DNA from: an uncultured Clostridia bacterium
GTDB taxonomy: Bacteria > Bacillota > Clostridia > TANB77 > CAG-508
NCBI GenBank assembly: GCA_947624405.1
Contig: CANQKB010000030.1
Span: forward strand, 1-14,846
Length of the DNA: 14,846 nucleotides
Reading direction: 5' to 3'
Every line of letters begins with the position of its first letter. The first letter of the stretch is position 1. The notes under the pieces were generated by a model that was given only the letters and a program-made list of their open reading frames with translations, was not told the origin of the DNA and did not search any database. Below, piece after piece: positions 1 to 5,291 of the stretch. A program made the translations under genes and the position numbers.

Positions 1-119
1 ATTGCTTGTTCTTTTAAAATTGTACAATAAAAACCTTTTCCAAAATCTTTTGTATATTTATTATCTAGTAATTTAGGCTCTTCAACTTTACAATAACTTC
101 CGTGATATACAATTTGCAT
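1..119 (-). CDS. DUF3990-family protein, N-terminal fragment (cut by window edge)
   Basis: Reading the complement from the ATG at 119-117 gives about 39 residues beginning MQIVYHGSYCKVEEPKLL, then DFGKGFYCT and LKEQA, and runs off the left edge. The pairing of an early YHGS with DFGKGFY about 20 residues later is the signature I associate with DUF3990. From memory, that family is related to the ADP-ribosyltransferase fold, where an early H and a Y-containing strand help bind NAD; no enzyme activity is shown here. AAAAAAGGAG at 138-129 lies nine bases before the start and supports it. It is downstream of and co-oriented with the XRE gene at 286-534, 166 bases away, which suggests a regulator/effector or toxin-antitoxin-like pair. 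The C-terminal part with any catalytic acid is outside the window. Confidence 0.72.
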   Translation of the reverse strand, partial: MQIVYHGSYCKVEEPKLLDNKYTKDFGKGFYCTILKEQA

Positions 120-153
120 ACTACTATTCTCCTTTTTTCAATTAATCAATGTT

Positions 154-183
154 ATTATACCTTATAATTATAGCATTTGTCAT
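154..183 (-). promoter_or_regulatory. Putative sigma-A promoter of the DUF3990 gene
   Basis: On the minus strand ATGACA (183-178) is followed by 18 bases and TATAAT (159-154). The -10 lies 34 bases upstream of the DUF3990 start codon. The gene may therefore be transcribed on its own as well as from the XRE gene. AT-rich DNA makes chance matches common. Confidence 0.45.
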
Positions 184-252
184 TTTAAAAATCCATAGTT
201 TTTTATCTTTTTCACAAATTTGAATGTGTGGGTATTTTTTTAATTCTCTATG

Positions 253-262
253 TAACTAGTTA
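253..262. promoter_or_regulatory. TAACTAGTTA palindrome, possible operator
   Basis: A perfect 10-bp palindrome lies between the XRE gene stop and the DUF3990 promoter. Its position would suit autoregulation by the XRE protein, but only one copy is present, so this is a suggestion from symmetry and location. Confidence 0.2.
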
Positions 263-285
263 TGCTTGTGAGAATATTTAAACAA

Positions 286-534
286 TTAAATTTCAATCAA
301 ATCCTTCATAATATTCAAATCTATTCCTAATACTTTACATATAGCAATAAGCTCAAAATCCTTTAAAGGCAACTTGTTACTCTCAATAAGATATAATTCA
401 TCTTCATTAATTGAAACTCCAATTAAATCTAATTGTCTACATAAATCTACTTTTTTAATATTTTTCTTAAGTCTTTCTTTCCTTATAACATAACCTGCAA
501 CATTTTTCTTATCATAGTACTTTTTAATATACAT
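286..534 (-). CDS. Small XRE-type helix-turn-helix regulator
   Basis: This is an 82-residue protein. Residues about 15-75 read as a Cro/C1-type HTH: an opening helix with IRKERLKKNIKKVDLCRQL, a recognition region around VSINEDELYLIESNK, and a closing segment LKDFELIAICKVLGIDLN, which matches the typical 'l..iakaLgvdl' end of XRE domains. There is nothing beyond the DNA-binding domain, so it is probably a dimeric repressor or antitoxin-like protein. AGAAAGGAA stands about 12 bases before the ATG, a little far but acceptable. It is divergent from the membrane protein gene at 711 and upstream of the DUF3990 gene, so it is placed to control either. No ligand or partner can be read from the sequence. 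Confidence 0.78.
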   Translation of the reverse strand: MYIKKYYDKKNVAGYVIRKERLKKNIKKVDLCRQLDLIGVSINEDELYLIESNKLPLKDFELIAICKVLGIDLNIMKDLIEI

Positions 535-604
535 AACTAATTTTCGTTCCTTTCTTTCATAAAATTATTTGGGAAAATGTATCATTTTTTTATTTTTTTG
601 TACT

Positions 605-621
605 TTCGACAAATTTCGACA
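605..621 (-). promoter_or_regulatory. Two tandem Spo0A boxes (TGTCGAA)
   Basis: TTCGACA occurs at 605-611 and again at 615-621. Read on the minus strand each is TGTCGAA, the published core of the Spo0A box. The two copies are exactly 10 bp apart (one helical turn), as expected for cooperative binding of the response regulator on one DNA face. They lie between the divergent XRE and membrane-protein genes and overlap the likely -35 of the latter. Confidence 0.6.
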
Positions 622-653
622 TAATATATTATGATTTTATGATAAGATATAAT
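616..653 (+). promoter_or_regulatory. Putative promoter of the membrane protein gene
   Basis: TCGACA (616-621, five of six bases of the sigma-A -35 consensus) is followed by 16 bases and TATGAT (638-643); a further perfect TATAAT is at 648-653. The -35 coincides with the second Spo0A box, so Spo0A bound there would compete with or contact polymerase. Which -10 is used cannot be decided by eye. Confidence 0.45.
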
Positions 654-658
654 AAAAA

Positions 659-678
659 GTACGTAGTTATGGTACGTA
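659..678. repeat. Pair of TACGTA palindromes in the 5' leader
   Basis: GTACGTA at 659-665 and 672-678 is repeated with a 13-bp period. Because TACGTA is self-complementary the pair can also form a small hairpin with loop GTTATGG. It lies between the presumed promoter and the ribosome site of the membrane protein gene and could be an operator or a leader structure. Confidence 0.3.
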
Positions 679-710
679 TATAGAAAATAATTAAAGAAAA
701 GAGGATATAA

Positions 711-1217
711 ATGGAAAGCAAAGAAAAAACAAAAAAACAATTTAATATGGAAGCATTTGTAGCTGACTGTCGCTCAAAAAAGTTAAAAATAAAAGTAGAC
801 TTATTATTAGCAAGAAAAATTTTATCATCTTTAGATGGAAACCTAACTTCTATATTGGGATATAGCTTTTTACTTTTACCAATTATAGGTGCAACAATGG
901 CTGTTTTATTTTTTGGAGGAAATTATGGATTATTTTATGTTGTCATATTTACTACTACTCTTTTTTTATATTTAAAAATTTGTCAATCAACTGAGCTTAC
1001 TAAAAAGATTATACTAATTATAAATATATTTAATGTAATTTTTTCTTTTCTATTTCATTTTAAAAAAATGTTATTAATTGCATTTTCATGCACTAGTTTT
1101 ATATATGCATATGCATATTTTTACTACATAGAATGGTACATTTTAAATGAAATGGCTTTTAATGATGAAGAAGTTTTATTTACCTTTTTTAAAAATGGTA
1201 TTTTCCACTTTAAGTAA
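711..1217 (+). CDS. Small four-helix integral membrane protein of unknown function
   Basis: This is a 168-residue protein I do not recognise. Residues 1-40 are basic and hydrophilic (MESKEKTKKQ, then RSKKLKIKVD), so this end probably lies in the cytoplasm. Four hydrophobic spans follow at about 47-68, 72-90, 99-116 and 119-140; the last is rich in aromatic residues (AYAYFYYIEW). The C-terminal 28 residues are short and mixed. No signal peptide cleavage site, enzymatic motif or transporter signature is seen. AGAGGA lies six bases before the ATG. It is divergent from the XRE gene and preceded by two Spo0A boxes, so its expression may depend on the growth phase or the start of sporulation. No clear terminator follows; the next gene has its own promoter. 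Confidence 0.75.
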   Translation: MESKEKTKKQFNMEAFVADCRSKKLKIKVDLLLARKILSSLDGNLTSILGYSFLLLPIIGATMAVLFFGGNYGLFYVVIFTTTLFLYLKICQSTELTKKIILIINIFNVIFSFLFHFKKMLLIAFSCTSFIYAYAYFYYIEWYILNEMAFNDEEVLFTFFKNGIFHFK

Positions 1218-1268
1218 TTTATTGTACTAGTTTTGTAGATTTTAATATAACTAATTACAAAATAATGT

Positions 1269-1297
1269 TTGACCATTGTAAAAAAATGATATATAAT
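1269..1297 (+). promoter_or_regulatory. Sigma-A promoter of the tyrosine recombinase gene
   Basis: TTGACC (1269-1274) is separated by exactly 17 bases from a perfect TATAAT (1292-1297). The -10 lies 31 bases before the start codon, with GGAGG between them. This is one of the best promoter matches in the window. Confidence 0.7.
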
Positions 1298-1328
1298 TTA
1301 GAAAAACGTAATAAATGGAGGTCAACAA

Positions 1329-2306
1329 ATGATAAACTATAATCATAAAGAAAACCCAGAATTTCTAAATTCATTTTTACAATACTCTACTGTAATATTG
1401 AATAAATCTAAGAATAGCGTAAAAGAATATAACTACGATTTATCTAATTTTCTAAAGTTTATGTCTAATTATTCAGGATATACATCTGAAGAAGATATTA
1501 AGAATGTTGATATACATTCGCTTGATATTGACTTCCTAAAGAAAATTGATTTAAATGATATACATGCATATCTTTATTATTTAAAAGATACATATAATAG
1601 TAAACCTGCGACACTTGCAAGGAAAGCCTCTACCATACGTATATTCTTCAATTATATGACAAGTAAAGAAAAATTATTAGAAATAAATCCTGCACAAAAT
1701 CTTGAAAATCCAAAATTGGATAAAAGACAACCAAAATATCTTACACTCGAAGAAAGCAAAAAGTTATTAGCAATTACTGCTGATGATAGCAGAAATTCTC
1801 AAAGAGATTTTGCCATTATTACTTTATTTTTAAACTGTGGTATGCGTTTATCTGAACTTGTATCAATTAATATAAAAGATATACAATTTGATGAATGTAA
1901 GATGACAGTTATTGGCAAAGGTAATAAGGAAAGAACTATATATTTAAATAAAGCTTGCATGAAAGCAATCAAAAATTATTTACTTATAAGACCAAAAACT
2001 GGAATAAAATCTAAAGATGAAGATGCTCTTTTTTTAAGCGAAAGATTAGAAAGAATTAGTAAAAGGACAGTTCAATATATAGTTGAAAAAGAACTTAAAA
2101 AAGCTGGTCTCGATACTACTAAATTTTCAACTCACAAATTAAGACATACTGCTGCAACTCTTATGTATCAATATGGAAATGTTGATATACGTGCTCTTCA
2201 AGAATTACTTGGTCACGAAAGTATTGCAACTACCGAAATATATACTCATGTTGCAAATGCTCAAGTTAGAGATGCTGTTGAAAGAAATCCTTTATCTGAA
2301 GAATAA
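1329..2306 (+). CDS. Tyrosine recombinase, XerC/XerD type
   Basis: This is a 325-residue site-specific recombinase. Residues about 8-115 form the SAM-like N-terminal core-binding domain (LNKSKNSVKEYNYDL, then LARKASTIRIFFNY). The catalytic domain from about 135 keeps every catalytic residue: R173 in GMRLSEL, K197 in GKGNKER, H269 and R272 in HKLRH, H296 in GHESI and the nucleophile Y305 in EIYTHV. The length is close to XerC/XerD (about 300), with a modest N-terminal excess, and the family usually resolves chromosome dimers. GGAGG sits eight bases before the ATG and a sigma-A promoter lies just upstream. There is no phage cargo, att-like repeat or excisionase beside it, so a housekeeping role is more likely than a mobile-element integrase. 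Which Xer paralogue it is cannot be settled here. It converges on a YneA-like SOS gene. Confidence 0.9.
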   Translation: MINYNHKENPEFLNSFLQYSTVILNKSKNSVKEYNYDLSNFLKFMSNYSGYTSEEDIKNVDIHSLDIDFLKKIDLNDIHAYLYYLKDTYNSKPATLARKASTIRIFFNYMTSKEKLLEINPAQNLENPKLDKRQPKYLTLEESKKLLAITADDSRNSQRDFAIITLFLNCGMRLSELVSINIKDIQFDECKMTVIGKGNKERTIYLNKACMKAIKNYLLIRPKTGIKSKDEDALFLSERLERISKRTVQYIVEKELKKAGLDTTKFSTHKLRHTAATLMYQYGNVDIRALQELLGHESIATTEIYTHVANAQVRDAVERNPLSEE

Positions 2307-2316
2307 ATATACCCCC

Positions 2317-2347
2317 AAGCCTACATCCCCCATTTATGTAGGCTTTT
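2317..2347 (+). terminator. Rho-independent terminator after the tyrosine recombinase
   Basis: AAGCCTACAT (2317-2326) pairs perfectly with ATGTAGGCTT (2336-2345) across a nine-base C-rich loop and is followed by TTTTCT. It starts 11 bases after the stop codon. On the other strand there is no U-run, so it mainly serves the plus-strand gene; it abuts the end of the LysM gene. Confidence 0.8.
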
Positions 2348-2350
2348 CTA

Positions 2351-2647
2351 TTAATATGTAGGAATCTGCAACTCTTGATCTACTTTTAAATAAGAATCTT
2401 TCAAATTATTAACTTTCTTTATATTCGATATTATATCTCTTACATCTTTTCCATTATAATATGGATTATTTTCTTTTTCATCAGATGCTATCTCCCATAA
2501 AGTATCCCCTGATATAACAGATATTGTTTTATATTTTACATCTCCAAAAGATGCAACTTTGCTAATTAATATGAAATTCAATATAACAGCTAATCCTATT
2601 AATATAAATATAGTTTTTACAAATTTTTTCTTATCTTTTATTCTCAT
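2351..2647 (-). CDS. YneA-like membrane-anchored LysM protein, probable SOS cell-division inhibitor
   Basis: The start at 2647 gives 98 residues: a basic N-tail (MRIKDKKK), one membrane span at about 10-30, and a LysM domain at about 38-97 with GDTLWEIA, then DIISNIKKVNNL and the closing LKVDQELQIP. A small protein with one N-terminal membrane helix and an extracytoplasmic LysM matches Bacillus YneA, which halts septation during the SOS response. An ATG nine bases upstream (2656) is possible, but it abuts AAAGG, whereas the ATG at 2647 lies nine bases from that site; I therefore chose 2647. The consensus promoter at 2744-2716 with a LexA box in its spacer strongly supports the SOS assignment. 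lexA itself, a frequent neighbour of such genes, is not in this window. Confidence 0.82.
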   Translation of the reverse strand: MRIKDKKKFVKTIFILIGLAVILNFILISKVASFGDVKYKTISVISGDTLWEIASDEKENNPYYNGKDVRDIISNIKKVNNLKDSYLKVDQELQIPTY

Positions 2648-2688
2648 ACATATCATCCTTTCTTAGCATACATCATGTTACATATTTG

Positions 2689-2702
2689 CGAACGTTCTTT
2701 TG
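2689..2702 (-). promoter_or_regulatory. Second, weaker LexA-like site
   Basis: On the minus strand this reads CAAAAGAACGTTCG. The right half GTTCG is a perfect LexA half-site and the left half matches three of five positions of CGAAC. It would lie just downstream of the transcription start and could strengthen repression; it contains the palindrome GAACGTTC. Confidence 0.35.
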
Positions 2703-2715
2703 CTTTTGTGAATTT

Positions 2716-2744
2716 ATTATACACGAACAAAAGTTTATTGTCAA
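2716..2744 (-). promoter_or_regulatory. Consensus sigma-A promoter of the YneA-like gene
   Basis: TTGACA (2744-2739), a 17-base spacer and TATAAT (2721-2716) match the sigma-A consensus at every position. Such a strong promoter normally needs a tight repressor, and the LexA box inside the spacer supplies one. The -10 lies about 70 bases upstream of the start codon. Confidence 0.82.
2724..2737. promoter_or_regulatory. LexA (SOS) box in the promoter spacer
   Basis: CGAACAAAAGTTTA matches the Firmicutes LexA/DinR consensus CGAAC-N4-GTTYN: the left half is exact and the right half is GTTTA. It lies wholly between the -35 and -10 of the LysM gene promoter, a position where LexA excludes RNA polymerase. 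Confidence 0.7.
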
Positions 2745-2785
2745 TACTTTTTTTGAAAAAAATCAAAAAAATGTTTGTATTTTTC

Positions 2786-2834
2786 AAAATCATTTTCTCA
2801 GGTAGCTTAGCGAAAATCAGCTGTGAACTGTAAC
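2786..2834 (+). repeat. Solo end of the dispersed inverted-repeat element
   Basis: These 49 bases match the complement of 10812-10860 at about 42 positions, including the shared core CTCAGGTAGCTTAGCG. The TGTGAACTGTAAC tail also matches the right end of the same element (11010-11022). It lies in the 200-bp gap between dpaB and the YneA-like gene. It looks like a lone terminal repeat left by a deletion, or a minimal copy. Confidence 0.65.
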
Positions 2835-2851
2835 GTACTAATGTACTTATA

Positions 2852-3419
2852 TCAATTTATTATAGGTTGTATCTGCTTATGCTCTAAAGCTTGCTCTATT
2901 GATTTAATCATAAAAGCAGGTAAGAAACAAAGAGCTGTAGGTTTTGTTATGGGATTATTTTGCACATAAGGAATAAAATACACATTTTTATAATTAAGTA
3001 ATTTTCCTATATTCTCAGCATTAGTACTTAATCCATCTTTTGTAGCTATTCCTAATAATACTGGTTTATTTTCTCTCAAATGAGCTTTCGCAGAAACTAA
3101 AACAGGTGTATCATAAATAGATAAAGCAAGTTTTGCAATGTGTTCACCGACAACATGGTGCTATAACTAAAATATCAGCCTCTACCTCCTCTGCTTCCTT
3201 CTCTACAGTAATAATTTTTCTATTTGAACATTCTTCTATATCTCTTATAAAATCTATAGATTTATAATATTTGCTATCAGTTGTGTAGGTATCTTTGGAC
3301 ATTATTGGAATAATCTCTCCTCCATACTTTTGAATTTTTTTCATTTCCGCTATTACTTTTTCAAATGTAAAAAAAACATTAGTTAATCCAAAAGCTATCT
3401 TTTTATTTTCCACTTTCAA
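2852..3419 (-). pseudogene. dpaB: Dipicolinate synthase subunit B, frameshifted
   Basis: Two adjacent frames together read as the flavoprotein subunit of dipicolinate synthase (SpoVFB/DpaB), which in the mother cell helps make the DPA stored in spores. Part one starts at a TTG (3419) nine bases after a strong AGGAGG and reads KKIAFGLTNVFFTFEKV, then EIIPIMSKDTY and ADILVIAPC, before stopping at TGA. Part two resumes with GEHIAKLALSIYDTPVLV, then LGIATKDGLSTNAENI and KNVYFIPY, and ends QIQPIIN, the family's usual end. Removing one base near 3149 (TGTTGTCGGTGAA to TGTTGTGGTGAA) joins them into 188 residues, close to the usual 195-200. DpaA, normally just upstream, is absent: guaA lies there, divergently. 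Either the gene is decaying, or the extra base is a sequencing error in an intact orphan dpaB. Confidence 0.85.
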
Positions 3420-3453
3420 GACAGATACCCTCCTCTTTTTCTAATACTCTGTA

Positions 3454-3480
3454 TATTTTATGATATTATGTAAATTTTGT
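3454..3480 (-). promoter_or_regulatory. Possible sigma-K (mother-cell) promoter of dpaB
   Basis: On the minus strand AC (3480-3479) is followed by 16 bases and CATAAAATA (3462-3454). This matches the sigma-K pattern AC-N16/17-CATANNNTA known for late mother-cell genes such as the Bacillus spoVF operon. Few bases are fixed in that pattern, so the gene identity is what makes it credible. Confidence 0.4.
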
Positions 3481-3500
3481 AACTTGTTTTTTAAAAATAA

Positions 3501-3529
3501 TTGCAAGTAATTGGAAAATATGATAAAAT
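3501..3529 (+). promoter_or_regulatory. Putative extended -10 promoter of guaA
   Basis: TTGCAA (3501-3506), 17 bases, then TAAAAT (3524-3529) preceded by TGA, giving an extended -10. Transcription would begin about 26 bases before the ATG, too short a leader for a purine riboswitch. Confidence 0.45.
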
Positions 3530-3561
3530 TAAGATATATTAATTATTAAAGGTAAATAAAT

Positions 3562-5124
3562 ATGCCTAAGAAAGGAATTATGTATATGAAAGAAGATGAA
3601 AAAATACTCATACTAGATTTTTATGGACAATATAATCAATTAATAGCAAGACGTGTAAGAGAATGTAATGTATATTCAGAAATAAAACCATATGATACAC
3701 CAATTAGTAAAATTAAAGAAATTAATCCAAAAGGAATTATCTTTACTGGTGGTCCTTCAAGTGTTTATGAAGAAAATGCACCAATGATTGATCAGGAACT
3801 TTTTAATCTTAATATACCTATACTTGGTATATGTTATGGAATGCAACTTATAACATATCTTTTAGGTGGTAATGTAGAAAAAGCAAATAAAAGAGAATAT
3901 GGAACAACTACTGTTACTCTAGATAATACCTCTCCTCTATTTGCAGAATTTGGTACACAAAATGATTGTTTAATGACTCATACTGATTTTGTAAAAAATC
4001 TTCCTGAAGGATTTGTAAATATTGCAAGTACTTCAAATTGTCCTAATGCTGGTATGGCAAATGACTCTAAAAAAATATATGGAATACAATTTCATCCTGA
4101 AGTAAATCACACTAAAGATGGTATTAAAATGATACATAATTTTGTATATAATATTTGTGGTTGTTCAGGTAATTGGAAAATGTCTTCTTTCGTAGATGAA
4201 ACAGTCAAATCTTTAAAAGAAAAGATTGGTAATAAAAAAGCATTATGTGCATTATCTGGTGGAGTAGATTCCTCAGTTGCTGCCGTACTTTTAAACAAAG
4301 CCATTGGTAAAAATTTGACATGTATTTTTGTTGACCATGGTCTGCTTCGTAAAAATGAAGGTGATGAAGTTGAAAAAATATTTAAAGAACAATATGATAT
4401 AAATTTAATTAGAGTAAATGCTAAAGATAGATTTCTAGCAAAATTAAAAGATGTATCTGATCCTGAAAGAAAAAGAAAAATAATTGGTGAAGAATTTATT
4501 AGAGTTTTTGAAGAAGAAGCTAAAAAAATTGGAAAAGTAGATTATTTAGTTCAAGGTACCATTTATCCTGACGTTATTGAAAGTGGTTCTAGCAAAGGAC
4601 AAACTATTAAAAGTCATCATAATGTTGGAGGTCTTCCAGAAGGAGTAGACTTTGAAGAAATTGTTGAACCATTAAGAGATTTATTTAAAGATGAAGTTAG
4701 AAAAACCGGATTAGAACTTGGTATCCCTGAAAATTTAGTGTATAGACAGCCATTCCCTGGTCCAGGTCTTGCAATTAGAATAATTGGAGATGTTACAGAG
4801 GAGAAACTTAATATTTTGAAAGAAGCGGATTACATCTTTAGAGATGAAATTGCAAAAGCAGGGTTAGATAAATCATTAAATCAATATTTTGCAGTACTTA
4901 CAAATCTAAAATCTGTAGGTGTTATGGGTGATTGTAGAACCTATGACTATACCCTTGCTTTACGTGCAGTTGAAACCTCTGACTTTATGACTGCTACGTG
5001 GGCTAAAATCCCTTATGATATATTAGAAAAAGTTTCAGTAAGAATTGTAAACGAAATCAAAAATATAAATAGGATTGTTTATGATATTACTTCTAAACCA
5101 CCTGCAACAATTGAATGGGAATAA
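3562..5124 (+). CDS. guaA: GMP synthase (glutamine-hydrolysing)
   Basis: This 520-residue enzyme converts XMP to GMP using ATP and glutamine. The class I amidotransferase domain (about 12-200) has the nucleophile C91 in GICYGMQ and the H178/E180 pair in FHPE. The ATP-pyrophosphatase domain carries the P-loop SGGVDSS (232-238). The C-terminal dimerisation region has PFPGPGLAIR and the terminal KPPATIEWE, typical of complete GuaA. The early motif reads LDFYGQ where most relatives have LDFGGQ. Two starts are possible: 3562 (AAAGG nine bases upstream), listed here, and the ATG at 3586 (AGAAAGG ten bases upstream), which fits the family's N-terminus better. It is divergent from dpaB, followed by a 117-bp hairpin element and then the RelA/SpoT-like gene, and guaB lies 1.7 kb away. 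No riboswitch fold is seen upstream. Confidence 0.97.
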   Translation: MPKKGIMYMKEDEKILILDFYGQYNQLIARRVRECNVYSEIKPYDTPISKIKEINPKGIIFTGGPSSVYEENAPMIDQELFNLNIPILGICYGMQLITYLLGGNVEKANKREYGTTTVTLDNTSPLFAEFGTQNDCLMTHTDFVKNLPEGFVNIASTSNCPNAGMANDSKKIYGIQFHPEVNHTKDGIKMIHNFVYNICGCSGNWKMSSFVDETVKSLKEKIGNKKALCALSGGVDSSVAAVLLNKAIGKNLTCIFVDHGLLRKNEGDEVEKIFKEQYDINLIRVNAKDRFLAKLKDVSDPERKRKIIGEEFIRVFEEEAKKIGKVDYLVQGTIYPDVIESGSSKGQTIKSHHNVGGLPEGVDFEEIVEPLRDLFKDEVRKTGLELGIPENLVYRQPFPGPGLAIRIIGDVTEEKLNILKEADYIFRDEIAKAGLDKSLNQYFAVLTNLKSVGVMGDCRTYDYTLALRAVETSDFMTATWAKIPYDILEKVSVRIVNEIKNINRIVYDITSKPPATIEWE

Positions 5125-5241
5125 TTTTAAAAAGAATCAGTATATTGCTTCGTTGTTCTGCGAACAAATTACCTTCGTCAGCCACAAGGCTAGTCTACGG
5201 TAATTTGTCTTGAACGCCTATCATACTAATTCTTTTCAAAA
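5125..5241. repeat. 117-bp palindromic hairpin element between guaA and the RelA/SpoT-like gene
   Basis: The ends pair: TTTTAAAAAGAAT (5125-5137) with ATTCTTTTCAAAA (5229-5241), one mismatch, continuing as AGTAT/ATACT. Further in, CAAATTACC (5165-5173) pairs with GGTAATTTG (5199-5207), and AGCC-ACAA-GGCT (5180-5191) caps the structure. The left arm also holds its own hairpin, TTGTTC-TGC-GAACAA (5153-5167). It starts at the guaA stop codon and ends 50 bases before the next start. It looks like a MITE or REP-type palindromic element or a structured RNA. No U-run follows, so termination is uncertain. Confidence 0.7.
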
Positions 5242-5291
5242 TCAAATATGTAGATAAAATAAACACGAGAAAGAAAGGAATGTCTTGAATT

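Noticed and set aside
1329..2306. Prophage or integrative-element integrase
   Set aside because: There are no phage or conjugation genes, no excisionase and no att-like duplication nearby. The protein resembles XerC/D in length and motifs and has its own promoter and terminator.
2173..2361. Plus-strand frame inside the end of the tyrosine recombinase gene
   Set aside because: It overlaps the catalytic end of the recombinase in another frame and runs through the terminator, so it is a shadow.
3420..3561. Purine riboswitch upstream of guaA
   Set aside because: The conserved core around GGATATGG and the TCTACC-type junction is absent, and the leader from the predicted promoter is only about 26 bases.
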